Assembly: GCA_026627345.1 (NCBI GenBank)
Contig: JAPNUP010000010.1
Span: 1-64,000, forward strand
Length of the DNA: 64,000 nucleotides
Source: Bacillota bacterium
GTDB taxonomy: Bacteria; Bacillota; Bacilli; Alicyclobacillales; SLC66
Direction: 5' to 3'
Shown one piece after another: positions 1-9,254 of this stretch (positions are counted from its first letter, which is position 1; the number at the start of each line of letters is the position of its first letter). Position numbers and translations under genes: made by a program. Below the pieces are notes generated by a model, which worked only from the letters and a program-made list of their open reading frames with translations, had not been told where the DNA came from and did not search any database.

Positions 1-2
1 AA

Positions 3-53
3 CAGTTGATTCAGCTCTATCAGTCGAATGAGAGCAGTAGCAGTAGCGACTGA
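3..53 (+). CDS. C-terminal end of an upstream gene (partial)
   Basis: One frame stays open from the left edge to a TGA at 51-53 and ends in a serine-rich tail (QLIQLYQSNESSSSSD). A good intrinsic terminator follows 25 bases later, which supports a real gene end here. Too little is visible to name the product. Confidence 0.4.
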   Translation, partial: QLIQLYQSNESSSSSD

Positions 54-77
54 CCTGTTGCAGGCAGATCAGACGTG

Positions 78-105
78 AGCGGTGAGGTCTTCCTCGCCGC
101 TTTTT
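78..105 (+). terminator. Intrinsic terminator of the upstream gene
   Basis: AGCGGTGAGG and CCTCGCCGCT form a 10-bp stem with one G-T wobble and a TCTT loop, directly followed by five T residues. Confidence 0.8.
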
Positions 106-144
106 GCCGTTTAAAGTGCTATGATACGAGACAGGAGTGAATAA

Positions 145-175
145 CGGGAAGAATAAGCAGCTACGCCGTTATTCT
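145..175 (+). repeat. Dispersed hairpin repeat, copy 1 (partial)
   Basis: This is the 3' half of the roughly 60-bp repeat found six times in the window. It contains GAATAAGCAGCTACGCCG followed by TTATT, which folds as a short hairpin. It ends one base before the GGAGG ribosome binding site of the SDR gene at 189. The 5' half seen in other copies (GGTGACATGGTGC) is not recognisable here. Confidence 0.6.
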
Positions 176-188
176 GGAGGAATTCCAA

Positions 189-980
189 TTGGACTATGGG
201 CTTCAGGGGAAAACCGTACTTGTGACAGCTTCGAGTAAAGGGTTAGGGCGCGCCACTGCACAGCTGTTCGCGGCGGAGGGCGCTCGTGTCATGCTATCGA
301 GCCGAAGTGAGGCCGCTTTGCGCCAAACGGCGCAGGAGATCAAAGCTGCGACCGGTAACCCACAAGTGTCCTACTGCCAGGCTGATGTTGGGCGGGTACA
401 GGACATTGAGCAACTCTTCAGTGCGACCGAGCGTGAGTTCGGCGGTGTCGATGTGCTGATCAATAACGCCGGCGGCCCGCATACTGGCCATTTCGACGCG
501 ATCACAGACGAACAATGGGCACAGGCTTTCTCTACAACGCTCATGAGTATGGTGCGTGCGACGCGCCGGGCGCTTGTGCATATGCGACACCAGCAGTGGG
601 GGCGGATCGTGAACTTTGCCTCCTCGTCTATCAAACAGCCACTGGATCAATTGGTGCTGTCCAATACATACCGGGCTGGAATTCTGGGCTTGGCTAAAAG
701 CTTGGCCACCGAATTGGCAGAATACGGGATTCTGGTCAATACCCTCGGACCTGGGCGAATCGACACTGACCGCGTGCGATCCTTGGATGCAGACCGTGCC
801 GCACGCATGGGCGTCTCAGTCGCAGAGGTACAAAAGCAAGCGATGAGTCTAATCCCTTTAGGGCGCTACGGGACACCGGAGGAATTCGCTGCGCTCGCCG
901 TATTTTTAGGTTCCCCTATGAACGGGTATATCACAGGTCAGGCGATTCTGGTCGATGGTGGGCTCGTCAAGAGCCTGTAA
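189..980 (+). CDS. SDR family oxidoreductase, BKR-like with incomplete active site
   Basis: Short-chain dehydrogenase/reductase of 263 residues. The N-terminal Rossmann motif (TASSKGLG) and the NNAGG motif are present. In the active-site region, around residues 145-165, the usual YxxxK is replaced by LSNTYRAG, so the catalytic lysine is missing. This is known from a subgroup of beta-ketoacyl-ACP-reductase-like SDRs with an incomplete catalytic set, so the reaction cannot be predicted. The start is TTG, chosen because GGAGG lies 8 bases upstream at 176-180. A dispersed repeat hairpin sits just before the ribosome binding site. The next gene starts 31 bases downstream on the same strand. Confidence 0.85.
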   Translation: MDYGLQGKTVLVTASSKGLGRATAQLFAAEGARVMLSSRSEAALRQTAQEIKAATGNPQVSYCQADVGRVQDIEQLFSATEREFGGVDVLINNAGGPHTGHFDAITDEQWAQAFSTTLMSMVRATRRALVHMRHQQWGRIVNFASSSIKQPLDQLVLSNTYRAGILGLAKSLATELAEYGILVNTLGPGRIDTDRVRSLDADRAARMGVSVAEVQKQAMSLIPLGRYGTPEEFAALAVFLGSPMNGYITGQAILVDGGLVKSL

Positions 981-1011
981 AGCGATCACACACGTAGAAA
1001 GGGAGCTAGAT

Positions 1012-2403
1012 ATGCAAAGACCGCGTCTCGTCATTGCGGGGGTGAGCAGCGGTGTGGGCAAGACGACCATAACGCTTGCCTTGATGGCTGCGCTCACCAA
1101 ACGCGCCATGACCGTACAAGGATTCAAAGTCGGTCCAGACTACATCGATCCGAGTTATCATAGCGCAGTGACTGGGCAACCGTCGCGCAACCTAGATAGC
1201 TGGATGATGCCGTTCGACCGGATGTGCGAGATTTTTGACCGGGCAAGCGCTGCTGCTGACCTGTCGTTGATCGAAGGGGTCATGGGTTTTTATGACGGCA
1301 AGGATCCACTGCAAAATACAGGAAGTACAGCGCACGTGAGCACCTTGCTGGCGGCGCCGGTCATTTTGATTGTGGACGTATCAAGTATGGCCCGCAGTGC
1401 AGCAGCGATTGTTCTCGGTTTTTTGCAGCTCGACCCAAATGTTCAAGTGGCAGGTGTAATCGTCAATCGTGTAGGCAGTCGTGGGCACTACGAGATGGTC
1501 AAAGCCGCGATCGAACAAGTGTGCGGTATTCCGGTCGTCGGCTATTTATTGGCCAACAGCGGCCTGTCGATTCCAGAACGCCACCTAGGCTTGATTCCAG
1601 CTCTTGAACGCGGCGAGCTACACGGCTTATTTGATCAATTGGCGGCAGCGGCTGAGGCGACTTTTGACCTTGACCGCATCATCGCCATCGCCGAGGCTGC
1701 GAAAGACTGGAAGGCTGTGGAGCCGCGGCTATTCGCAGGGCAAAAAGCCGCACCGCGCGCTACGATCGCGGTCGCAAAAGACAGCGCGTTTAACTTCTAT
1801 TACCCGGAAAATATTGAACTGCTCGAATGGTACGGTGCGCGAATCACGTACTTTAGCCCTTTGCACGGGGAGTCCATACCGGATGACGCCGATGGATTGT
1901 ACATTGGTGGCGGATTTCCGGAAGAGTTCGCCGAGGCGTTGTCGGTGAATCGTCAGGTGATGGACAGCTTTAGAAGCCGCATAGAAGCGGGTCTGCCGAC
2001 TTTTGCAGAGTGTGGCGGGTTTATGTATCTTTGTCGCTCCCTGACTGCTCGGAGCGGTGTCCGTTATCCGATGGTCGGCGTGATTCCAGCCGATGTCGCG
2101 ATGCAAGATCGACTGGCCGCGCTTGGATATCGGGAAGCGCGTGCGCTTCGTGCTTCGCTGTTTTTAAATGAAGGCGACGTGATGCGCGGACACGAGTTTC
2201 ACTACTCGGTTACTCAGTACGAGTCGCAAGATCTATCGCACGCCTATGAGGTAAGTGGGATGCGCGGGACCCGTCAGGAAGGGTACGCCACACCTACGTT
2301 GCTTGCGGGATATACGCACCTTCATTTTGCGTCGCGTCCAGAGGCATTGTCCAAGTGGCTGGATCTGTGCGCCAAACAGGAGATTGGATCGCCGACTGCC
2401 TAA
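1012..2403 (+). CDS. cobB/cbiA: Cobyrinate a,c-diamide synthase
   Basis: ATP- and glutamine-dependent amidation of the a and c side chains of cobyrinic acid in cobalamin synthesis, cytoplasmic. The 463-residue protein has the P-loop GVSSGVGKTT near the N-terminus, the typical FKVGPDYIDPSYH segment, and a C-terminal class I glutamine amidotransferase domain with the nucleophile cysteine in FAECGGFMYL. The ATG at 1012 is chosen because AAAGGGAG precedes it; a longer open frame to 955 runs into the preceding SDR gene. No other cobalamin gene is seen in the window, so the rest of the pathway must lie elsewhere or the cell uses it only for salvage (inference). Confidence 0.93.
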   Translation: MQRPRLVIAGVSSGVGKTTITLALMAALTKRAMTVQGFKVGPDYIDPSYHSAVTGQPSRNLDSWMMPFDRMCEIFDRASAAADLSLIEGVMGFYDGKDPLQNTGSTAHVSTLLAAPVILIVDVSSMARSAAAIVLGFLQLDPNVQVAGVIVNRVGSRGHYEMVKAAIEQVCGIPVVGYLLANSGLSIPERHLGLIPALERGELHGLFDQLAAAAEATFDLDRIIAIAEAAKDWKAVEPRLFAGQKAAPRATIAVAKDSAFNFYYPENIELLEWYGARITYFSPLHGESIPDDADGLYIGGGFPEEFAEALSVNRQVMDSFRSRIEAGLPTFAECGGFMYLCRSLTARSGVRYPMVGVIPADVAMQDRLAALGYREARALRASLFLNEGDVMRGHEFHYSVTQYESQDLSHAYEVSGMRGTRQEGYATPTLLAGYTHLHFASRPEALSKWLDLCAKQEIGSPTA

Positions 2404-2505
2404 GATTGAAGCATCACTCTGTGATATGTGGTATGCGTAAGGTCAACAAATTCAGGACTTCACGCTCAGAGTAGTTGAAAAGGGGGCAGAGCGCGTCTGC
2501 GCGTC

Positions 2506-3747
2506 ATGATGCCATGGGGTCTTCGCCTGCCGTCAGGCATACCGCGAAATGCGTTGCCATTTCTTCTCGTTAGTCTCATTAATGCGACTGGTAGCGCCTT
2601 CATGTGGCCGCTCATTACCATTTATGTGCATAATGTTTTACATCAAAACTATGCGGCTGCCGGATTTGTTCTGTTGCTACAGTCTAGCGCGGGCGTGATT
2701 GGGCAGATGGTAGGGGGCAGTCTATATCATAGAGTTGGACCTCGGTGGTTGATCTCCGGTTCTTTGATGATTCAAGCAGTGGCACAGTTAGGGCTAATTG
2801 TGGCTCGGACGTGGTGGCCTTATGTTTTGATGATGACTGCGAACGGATTTCTCTTTGCGATCACGATGCCAGCGGTCAACGCTTTCATCGGGTTTCGTTG
2901 GAAAGAGGAGCGCCGACGTCTTTTCACGATAGTCTACGTATTCAACAACATGGGGGTGGCGATCGGTACATCTTTAGCTGGGCTTCTGGCCAGTGTGTCA
3001 TTTAGCCTTACCTTTTTGTTTAACGGGCTTTCTACGTTTCTTTTCGCTGTGTTTTTCTTGATCTACGTAAGGCGTGTGGGTGAGCGCAGTGAATCCGATG
3101 CGGTGACCGGAGAGACCATCGCGCAAGCGCCTGCCACGACGCGAACACTACTCGGGCAGTACCGCGTGTACATTCTGATGACGATCGGCGCTTTGTTTAT
3201 CTGGTTTGCGACATCTTGTTGGAACTCTGGTATCGCGCCATACTTGAATCAACGCGGCCAAGGCGTACTCGGCTACAGCTGGTTGTGGACGATCAATGGT
3301 GTTTTAATTGTTGTCATGCAACCGCTCATCAGTTGGTTCAATCGAGCATGGGGTCAATCGCTGGTTCGCCGCTTGGTTGTGGGCACATTGCTTTATATGG
3401 TAGCTTTCGGCTGGATGTGGCGGGCGCATGGACTGTATCTGGACTTGGTGATCGGCATGGTCATTGGTACACTTGGCGAAATGCTTGTGAACCCGACAGT
3501 GCCAGCTTTGGTCACCGAGACGACAGGACGGTCTGCACCATTTTATCTCGGATTGGTCGGCGGGGTCTCTAATGCGGGACGGCTGATTGGCCCACCGTTG
3601 TTTGGCTTTTTATTTGATTCGTTTGGCGTATCGCCGATTCTTTTGATTGCCGCGCTCGCAGCCGTTATCTCCGCCATCAGTTTTCAGTGCCACGGGATGC
3701 TGAATGCTCGTGTCGCCGCAAAAGCTGGGCAAGTGACAGAAGGATAG
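2506..3747 (+). CDS. MFS transporter
   Basis: Integral membrane protein of 413 residues with about 12 hydrophobic segments in two halves separated by a charged loop near residue 200 (RRVGERSESD). The loop between segments 2 and 3 carries the MFS-type glycine/arginine signature (GGSLYHRVGPRW). It fits a proton-driven drug or metabolite exporter, but nothing shows the substrate. A purine-rich AAAAGGGGG lies unusually far (over 20 bases) upstream of the first ATG, so the exact start is uncertain. The next gene is preceded by a dispersed repeat, so co-transcription with it is open. Confidence 0.85.
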   Translation: MMPWGLRLPSGIPRNALPFLLVSLINATGSAFMWPLITIYVHNVLHQNYAAAGFVLLLQSSAGVIGQMVGGSLYHRVGPRWLISGSLMIQAVAQLGLIVARTWWPYVLMMTANGFLFAITMPAVNAFIGFRWKEERRRLFTIVYVFNNMGVAIGTSLAGLLASVSFSLTFLFNGLSTFLFAVFFLIYVRRVGERSESDAVTGETIAQAPATTRTLLGQYRVYILMTIGALFIWFATSCWNSGIAPYLNQRGQGVLGYSWLWTINGVLIVVMQPLISWFNRAWGQSLVRRLVVGTLLYMVAFGWMWRAHGLYLDLVIGMVIGTLGEMLVNPTVPALVTETTGRSAPFYLGLVGGVSNAGRLIGPPLFGFLFDSFGVSPILLIAALAAVISAISFQCHGMLNARVAAKAGQVTEG

Positions 3748-3760
3748 GACTAGGACGCCA

Positions 3761-3818
3761 TACATGGTGCTGTCACGCCGCCGTCCACGGTAAGAATAAG
3801 CGGCTTCGCCGTTATGTT
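3761..3818 (+). repeat. Dispersed hairpin repeat, copy 2
   Basis: Shows TACATGGTGCTGTCACG, then CCGTCCACGG, then GAATAAGCGGCTTCGCCG followed by TTAT. The last part can fold as ATAAGCGGC-TTC-GCCGTTAT. It lies immediately 5' of the AAGGAG of the bstA-like gene, in the sense orientation. Confidence 0.8.
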
Positions 3819-3834
3819 AAGGAGAATGATGAGT

Positions 3835-4362
3835 ATGGATGTCAAGTACCCGATTGGTCGGCCAGTTTTGCCTGAACAAGTAGATATGTCACACGTGGCC
3901 ACTTGGATCGAGGACGTGGAACAAGCCGCAACGCATCTTGCTCGTGCAGTAAAAGGATTGACTGAGGAGCAGCTTGACACACCCTATCGGCCGGAGGGCT
4001 GGACGGTGCGGCAAGTGGTACATCACCTGCCGGACAGTCACATGATGGCCTATGTGAACTTTCGCTTGGGTCTGACCCAAGATAAGCCACAGGTGCAGGC
4101 GGTTGACGTGGATGCGTGGACCGCTTTACAGGACTGCCTACATGGCCCAATCGAGCCTTCACTGACGCTTTTTGCAGGATTGCAGGCACGTTGGGCATTG
4201 CTTTTGCATAGCCTCTCAGAACCTGAATTTCACCGCACGATCATCACAGGCGGGGGCGGCGAGCGTAGTCTGTGGATGCTTCTGGCGATCTACGCTTGGC
4301 ATGGGCAGCATCACGTCGCTCATATCGCATCGCTTCGCGAGCGCATGGGATGGGGCGAATGA
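3835..4362 (+). CDS. bstA: DinB-superfamily protein, BstA/YfiT type (putative bacillithiol S-transferase)
   Basis: 175-residue four-helix-bundle protein of the DinB/YfiT family. It matches the YfiT/BstA pattern closely: an N-terminal MDVKYPIGRP, the GWTVRQVVHHLPDSHM segment and a C-terminal YAWHGQHHVAHI, which together supply the three histidines expected to bind a divalent metal. Family members conjugate bacillithiol to electrophiles, so this would be a cytoplasmic detoxification enzyme. ATG codons at 3814, 3826, 3829 and 3835 are in frame; 3835 is preferred because AAGGAG ends at 3824, 10 bases upstream, and because homologues begin there. The stop overlaps the next gene's start (ATGA). The substrate is not shown by sequence. 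Confidence 0.85.
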   Translation: MDVKYPIGRPVLPEQVDMSHVATWIEDVEQAATHLARAVKGLTEEQLDTPYRPEGWTVRQVVHHLPDSHMMAYVNFRLGLTQDKPQVQAVDVDAWTALQDCLHGPIEPSLTLFAGLQARWALLLHSLSEPEFHRTIITGGGGERSLWMLLAIYAWHGQHHVAHIASLRERMGWGE

Positions 4363-5138
4363 ATCGTCAGAACCTGACAGGAGTGCGCGCGCTGGTGACC
4401 GGAGCGACAAGTGGTCTCGGTCTGGCTATGGCACAGGGATTACTCACGGCTGGCGCGAGCGTGGTGTTAACCGCCCGCGACGCACAAAAATTGGACGAGC
4501 AGGTTTTGCGTCTGCGCCAAGCAGGTCTCGACGCGCACGGGATAACGATGGACGTACGAGAAGAGAGCGATGTAGACAAGGCTGTAGACTGGGTCCGTGC
4601 TACCTGGGGCAGGCTTGATGTGTTGGTCAACAACGCAGGGATTGGCATGCGGACCGTCAATCCGCAATTTATGGTGGCACCGCAGCCATTTTACGAAGTG
4701 TCAGTGCAAGGCTTTCGCGATGTCATCGACACGAACTTGACCGGGTACTTTCTCGTAGCACGCGCCTTTGCGCCGCTGATGGTGGCACAAGGCTACGGAA
4801 AGATGATCAACATCTCGATGAATCACGAAACGATGAAACGCAGAGGTTTCATCCCTTATGGGCCGTCTCGGGCCGGGGCCGAATCACTATCGGCGATTAT
4901 GGCGCAAGACCTACTTTCTACTGGAGTCACGGTGAACATGCTGTTGCCCGGCGGCGCGACGGAGACAGGGATGATTCCGGAAGGGTTAAAGAGCCAGCTT
5001 AAAGGAACGCTCTTACAGCCCGAGATTATGGCGGATCCCATTGTTTTTCTCGCTTCACGCGCATCTGATGGCATCACGGGCGAGCGGATTGTCGCGGCAG
5101 AATTCGAACGATGGAGAACTGATTTCTATCAGAAGTGA
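4359..5138 (+). CDS. SDR family oxidoreductase with Arg in place of catalytic Lys
   Basis: 259-residue short-chain dehydrogenase/reductase. TGATSGLG is the nucleotide-binding motif and NNAGIG the structural motif. The active-site motif reads YGPSRAG, that is YxxxR instead of YxxxK, and the usual serine region reads NISMNHET. The start ATG at 4359 overlaps the bstA-like stop by four bases (ATGA), so the two are translationally coupled; a longer frame to 4272 lies inside bstA. The coupling suggests a shared detoxification or reduction role, which is inference. The substrate is unknown. Confidence 0.85.
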   Translation: MNRQNLTGVRALVTGATSGLGLAMAQGLLTAGASVVLTARDAQKLDEQVLRLRQAGLDAHGITMDVREESDVDKAVDWVRATWGRLDVLVNNAGIGMRTVNPQFMVAPQPFYEVSVQGFRDVIDTNLTGYFLVARAFAPLMVAQGYGKMINISMNHETMKRRGFIPYGPSRAGAESLSAIMAQDLLSTGVTVNMLLPGGATETGMIPEGLKSQLKGTLLQPEIMADPIVFLASRASDGITGERIVAAEFERWRTDFYQK

Positions 5139-5218
5139 AACATTTGCGGGTTGACGTTATGGTTTCTTTATTTTTGTTTGCTACGATACACGGAGTAAAG
5201 CAAACAGGAGGGGAAACG

Positions 5219-6154
5219 ATGGACGGGCAACCCGCAATGCAGTTGCGCAATCTAACCAAGCGCGTCGGGAAAAAGACACTGGTGGATCACTTGACATTTG
5301 ACATTCCCAAAGGCGAAGTGTTCGGCTTCTTGGGCCCTAATGGTGCGGGCAAGACGACCACCATTCGGATGATGGTCGGGCTCATGTCAATCAGTGAAGG
5401 ACAAGTCTTGATTCATGGTATGGATATTGAAAAGCAGTTTACAGAGGCCATGCGGCATATCGGTTGTATCGTGGAAAATCCGGAATTGTACAAATACTTG
5501 ACTGGGTACCAAAATCTTCGTCATATGGCGCGGATGTCTAAAGGTGTAACGGAAGCTCGCATCGAGGAAGTCGTGGCATTGGTGGGCCTTCAAAACCGCA
5601 TGCACGACAAGGTCAAAACCTACTCGCTTGGTATGCGACAGCGCCTCGGCCTAGCGCAAGCCTTACTGCACAAACCGTCTATATTGATTCTCGATGAACC
5701 GACCAACGGCCTCGATCCAGCGGGGATTCGCGAACTGCGTGACCATTTGCGGAAACTCGCCAGAGAAGAAGATATGGCAGTGATTGTCTCGAGCCACTTG
5801 TTGTCTGAGATGGAACTCATGTGCGATCGCATTGCTGTTATTCAAAATGGCAAACTGATTCAAGTCGAGCGCATGGGGGATATGGGACTCAGTGGCGTAG
5901 ATGAACAAACGGTCGCCTTTGAAGTCGATGACGCGAGTCTCGCTGAGAGCGTGTTGGCCGAACACTTTCAAGTCGCCGTACAGACGAGTGTCGATGAATC
6001 TTCCCGCCTTACGCTTACGCTTTCTAGAGAACAGGTCCCAGAGGCAGTAAAACTGCTGACAGAGCGTGGCGTGCGCCTCTATGAGGTGAAAGCGCAAAGA
6101 AAGTCGCTGGAAGACACCTTCTTGGAAATGACGGGAGATGAGTCGATTGCTTAG
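5219..6154 (+). CDS. ABC transporter ATP-binding protein (BcrA/CcmA type)
   Basis: 311-residue ATPase of an ABC-2 type exporter. Walker A is GPNGAGKTT, the signature is YSLGMRQRLGLA and Walker B is LILDEPTNGLDP, followed by the switch histidine in SSHLLSE. The C-terminal 80 residues match the accessory domain of BcrA-like ATPases. The ATG at 5219 is preferred over an upstream frame because of CAGGAGGGG 6 bases before it. It overlaps the permease gene by 17 bases, and a two-component system follows, an arrangement common for antibiotic or antimicrobial-peptide resistance exporters (inference). Confidence 0.92.
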   Translation: MDGQPAMQLRNLTKRVGKKTLVDHLTFDIPKGEVFGFLGPNGAGKTTTIRMMVGLMSISEGQVLIHGMDIEKQFTEAMRHIGCIVENPELYKYLTGYQNLRHMARMSKGVTEARIEEVVALVGLQNRMHDKVKTYSLGMRQRLGLAQALLHKPSILILDEPTNGLDPAGIRELRDHLRKLAREEDMAVIVSSHLLSEMELMCDRIAVIQNGKLIQVERMGDMGLSGVDEQTVAFEVDDASLAESVLAEHFQVAVQTSVDESSRLTLTLSREQVPEAVKLLTERGVRLYEVKAQRKSLEDTFLEMTGDESIA

Positions 6155-7097
6155 TTTATTTGCGAATGAAAATATGAAGCTATATCGTCGCCCGCGCACC
6201 TGGATTCTCGTGGCTTTGATCGTGGCCATTGTACTGCTGACAGGCGTGTTGATGAAAGGGCATGAACAACCGGTCGCAGCGAACTGGAAGCAAACACTCA
6301 TCGCGCAGGACCAACAGCTAACGCATGAGGCAGGGCAACGAGCCAAGCACATCCCTGCTTTTGCGCGTAATCTCGAGGTGCAGATCAAGACGAACGAATA
6401 TGCGATCAGTCATGATCTGCCTCCGCAGGCGTCGACGGCGTGGAGTTTTTCCACTCAAGTCGAACAAGAGGCTGTCGGGGCACTGCTCACAGTCTTTGTG
6501 GCGATCATTGCAGGTGACATTGTCGCAGGTGAGTTTACAGGGGGGACGATTAAGTTGCTCCTGACTCGCGCGCAGACGCGTGGACGGATATTGCTGTCGA
6601 AATACTTGGCGGTGCTTTTGTTCTCCGTTGTCCTGATGGCCGTCACTTTCGCCGCCTCTTTGATTGTCGGTGGTGCCTTGTTCGGTTTTACAGGTGCGTC
6701 TGCACCGTATATCTACATGAACGCCTCCGGTCAGATCCAACAGATGAACGTTGTTGCGTATCTTTTGGCTAATTATGGGTTTAACAGCATATCACTGTTG
6801 ATGACCGTGACGATTGCCTTTATGATCAGTACCATCTTTCGCAGCAGCTCCATCGCGATCGCACTTTCTATTGTGCTGTTGTTTATCGGTGATACGATTG
6901 TTCAAGTTTTGGCGAGTTACGGCTGGGACAAGTACATTTTGTTTGCCAACACGAACCTTTCACAGTACTTCTTCAATGGTCCAACGATTACCGGGATGAC
7001 GCTTGGCTTCTCTATCATCGTGCTCGCGGTTTACTTCATCGTCATGAACGGCCTGTCATGGTACGTCTTTCGCAAACGTGATGTGGCTCTGACGTAA
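6138..7097 (+). CDS. ABC-2 type transporter permease
   Basis: 319-residue membrane protein with six predicted membrane segments: one near residues 22-40, a large extracytoplasmic loop to about residue 105, then five more segments to the C-terminus. The loop and the motif AGEFTGGTIKLLLTR are typical of ABC-2 permeases of the bacitracin/YhaP-like group. The gene starts inside the end of the ATPase gene, so both are co-translated and form one exporter. The substrate is not evident. Confidence 0.9.
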   Translation: MSRLLSLFANENMKLYRRPRTWILVALIVAIVLLTGVLMKGHEQPVAANWKQTLIAQDQQLTHEAGQRAKHIPAFARNLEVQIKTNEYAISHDLPPQASTAWSFSTQVEQEAVGALLTVFVAIIAGDIVAGEFTGGTIKLLLTRAQTRGRILLSKYLAVLLFSVVLMAVTFAASLIVGGALFGFTGASAPYIYMNASGQIQQMNVVAYLLANYGFNSISLLMTVTIAFMISTIFRSSSIAIALSIVLLFIGDTIVQVLASYGWDKYILFANTNLSQYFFNGPTITGMTLGFSIIVLAVYFIVMNGLSWYVFRKRDVALT

Positions 7098-7130
7098 AAG
7101 AGGTTGTCCAAAAAGGCAAGGAGAGGTCGC

Positions 7131-7823
7131 ATGCAAGCTTGCATCTTGGTGGTCGATGACGAGACGGAGATCCTTGACATGGTGAGAGATGCACTCGAAT
7201 CGCAAGGCTATCAAGTGGAGACGGCGCAATCCGGAGCCGAGGCCAAAGCGAAAGTGCGTCTTTCTCCAGACCTCATCTTGCTTGATGTGATGCTGCCAGA
7301 TTACAGTGGATTTGAGGTCTGTCAAGTCATTCGTCCGCTCGTCAACTGTCCGATCATTTTTCTTAGTGCGAGAACGTCCGAGGCGGATCGCATTCAAGGC
7401 TTGGCGGTAGGCGGCGATGATTATCTCATTAAGCCGTTTGGCCTGAGTGAGCTTCGCGCGCGCGTCCATGCGCACTTGCGTAGAGAGGAACGTCCGCGTA
7501 GCGACCGCCGCGCAACCTTGCGGTTTGGCGATCTGAGTCTAGATGTAGAAGGGCACACGGTCCGCGTGCAAGGCGACAATTTGCCGCTTACACCCCGTGA
7601 GTTTGATATTCTTTGTCTATTAGCCTTGCACCCGGGCCAGGTGTTTTCGAAAGATCAGATCTACGATCAAGTGTGGGGCCTGGATGCGTCTGGAGACGCC
7701 AGCACAGTTACCGAGCACATCAAGAAGATTCGTAGCAAATTGACGATTTTGGACCCTGAACGGAGTTATATCGCGACGATGTGGGGTGTGGGGTACAAAT
7801 GGGACGTCGCCCGTCAGGAGTAG
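7131..7823 (+). CDS. OmpR/PhoB family response regulator
   Basis: 230 residues. The receiver domain (about 1-120) has acidic residues in VVDDE, the phospho-acceptor aspartate in LILLDVMLPD and the conserved lysine in LIKPFG. A winged-helix DNA-binding domain follows (about 130-228) with LTPREFDILCLLA and the recognition region TVTEHIKKIRSKL. The start at 7131 follows AAGGAGAGG. The histidine kinase gene overlaps its 3' end. It probably controls the adjacent ABC exporter, as in BceRS-like modules; this is inference from position. Confidence 0.93.
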   Translation: MQACILVVDDETEILDMVRDALESQGYQVETAQSGAEAKAKVRLSPDLILLDVMLPDYSGFEVCQVIRPLVNCPIIFLSARTSEADRIQGLAVGGDDYLIKPFGLSELRARVHAHLRREERPRSDRRATLRFGDLSLDVEGHTVRVQGDNLPLTPREFDILCLLALHPGQVFSKDQIYDQVWGLDASGDASTVTEHIKKIRSKLTILDPERSYIATMWGVGYKWDVARQE

Positions 7824-9241
7824 CGCGTTCGATTAAAAGCCAAGTCATTTTAGGCGTCGTACGGATCGCAGTTTTAAGCGTCATCAGTACCTTGATGACG
7901 TTTTTTGTGTTGTCCCGAGTGATCTTTGCAGGTCCGAATGGTGATCTGTATGCCAAACACACAGCGCAATACGTACAACGGGTTGGACCGGCGATCTTGT
8001 CGACGACGCATCGAGTTGTGCTGGACCGCCTGTTGCCGCCCGTTTGGGGGACGTACCAAGTGATGAATGCGCAGGGAACGCCCCTGTATGGCACCGTGAC
8101 CCATAAGCTCTACGCTTCGCGAACCGCCGTGTATGCGCATCTAAACGTCGTTCAGTTCGGCGCACAGCCTTCTTTGCGCGGGGCTGTGTCCGCACAGTTG
8201 CTCCCTGTCTTTTCAGCCAAAGGTCTGCTTGTCGGCGCAGTCTATATGCAGTGGAAAACGCACAGTGGCACACTCGCGCAGCAGCCGATGTGGGTCATGG
8301 ATTTGCTGTTGCTATTGTTAATGGGTATCCCGTTTTTGTACATAGGGTTATTTACGTACCTATTCGCGCGCCGGTTTAGTAGGCGGATCAACCGCCCAAT
8401 TGGGCTCTTGGTGCAAGCCGCGAAAAAGATGCAGATGCGCGACCTCGATTTCACAATCGACTATCACGAAGCCAACGAGATCGGTCAGCTGCTCGCTGCT
8501 TTCGAGGAAATGCGCCTGGAGCTGCGAGAGGCGCTCGTTCGCCAGTGGGGGCTCGAAGATGAGCGCAGAGAGATGCTCGCTGCGATCTCGCATGATCTGC
8601 GTACTCCGGTGACCATCGTGCAAGGTCATGCGGAATTGCTTGCCGAAATGCCGGATCTTTCAGAGATCGCGCACAGGCACATCGGCGCGATCGTGCGAAG
8701 CGGTCAGCGAATTGCCAGACTGCTTCACGATTTTCAGACGGTCACCGCGATTGGTAGCCCAGCCTTTACGCTTTGCGCAGTGGAAGTTGATCTACCCGCA
8801 TTTTTGACAGCGCGCCTAGCTGAGTTTGAAGTGATGGCACAAGACGGGGTACGGGTCGAACATGTGCTGACTGATAAGCGGCCGTATCCGACTCCTGTAT
8901 CTATTGATCCGGATCGTTTGGCGCAAATCATGGACAACATCTGGTCCAATGCCTTGCATCATACGCCTCATCCGGGGCTCATCGTGTGGCATATGACAGT
9001 GCGGGCGCAGTCACTGACAGTACGAGTGCACGATTCAGGACCTGGCTTTAAGCAAGCCGATTTGCATCGGGTGTTGGATCCATTTTATCGGTCAGATCCG
9101 GGTCGCGCCGGTGATCATGCGGGTCTCGGCCTCTACATCGTACGAGAATTATCCCGTCGCCACGGCGGCGACGTTCGCGTGTGGAATCACGACGAAGGTG
9201 GAGCTGTAGTGGAGTTTTGGCTTGACTTTTTGACAAAGTGA
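7799..9241 (+). CDS. Sensor histidine kinase
   Basis: About 480 residues. One membrane segment lies near residues 10-35 and a second near 165-190, flanking an extracytoplasmic sensor region; a HAMP domain follows, then HisKA with the phospho-accepting histidine in AISHDLRTPV, then HATPase_c with the N-box NALHHT, DSGPGF and GLGLYIV. It overlaps the response regulator gene. A GTG at 7781 and ATG at 7799 are both possible; neither has a strong ribosome binding site, so translational coupling is likely. The extracytoplasmic domain of roughly 130 residues is larger than in BceS-type kinases, so it may sense its ligand directly. Confidence 0.9.
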   Translation: MGRRPSGVARSIKSQVILGVVRIAVLSVISTLMTFFVLSRVIFAGPNGDLYAKHTAQYVQRVGPAILSTTHRVVLDRLLPPVWGTYQVMNAQGTPLYGTVTHKLYASRTAVYAHLNVVQFGAQPSLRGAVSAQLLPVFSAKGLLVGAVYMQWKTHSGTLAQQPMWVMDLLLLLLMGIPFLYIGLFTYLFARRFSRRINRPIGLLVQAAKKMQMRDLDFTIDYHEANEIGQLLAAFEEMRLELREALVRQWGLEDERREMLAAISHDLRTPVTIVQGHAELLAEMPDLSEIAHRHIGAIVRSGQRIARLLHDFQTVTAIGSPAFTLCAVEVDLPAFLTARLAEFEVMAQDGVRVEHVLTDKRPYPTPVSIDPDRLAQIMDNIWSNALHHTPHPGLIVWHMTVRAQSLTVRVHDSGPGFKQADLHRVLDPFYRSDPGRAGDHAGLGLYIVRELSRRHGGDVRVWNHDEGGAVVEFWLDFLTK

Positions 9242-9254
9242 ACGCGTCTTACTT

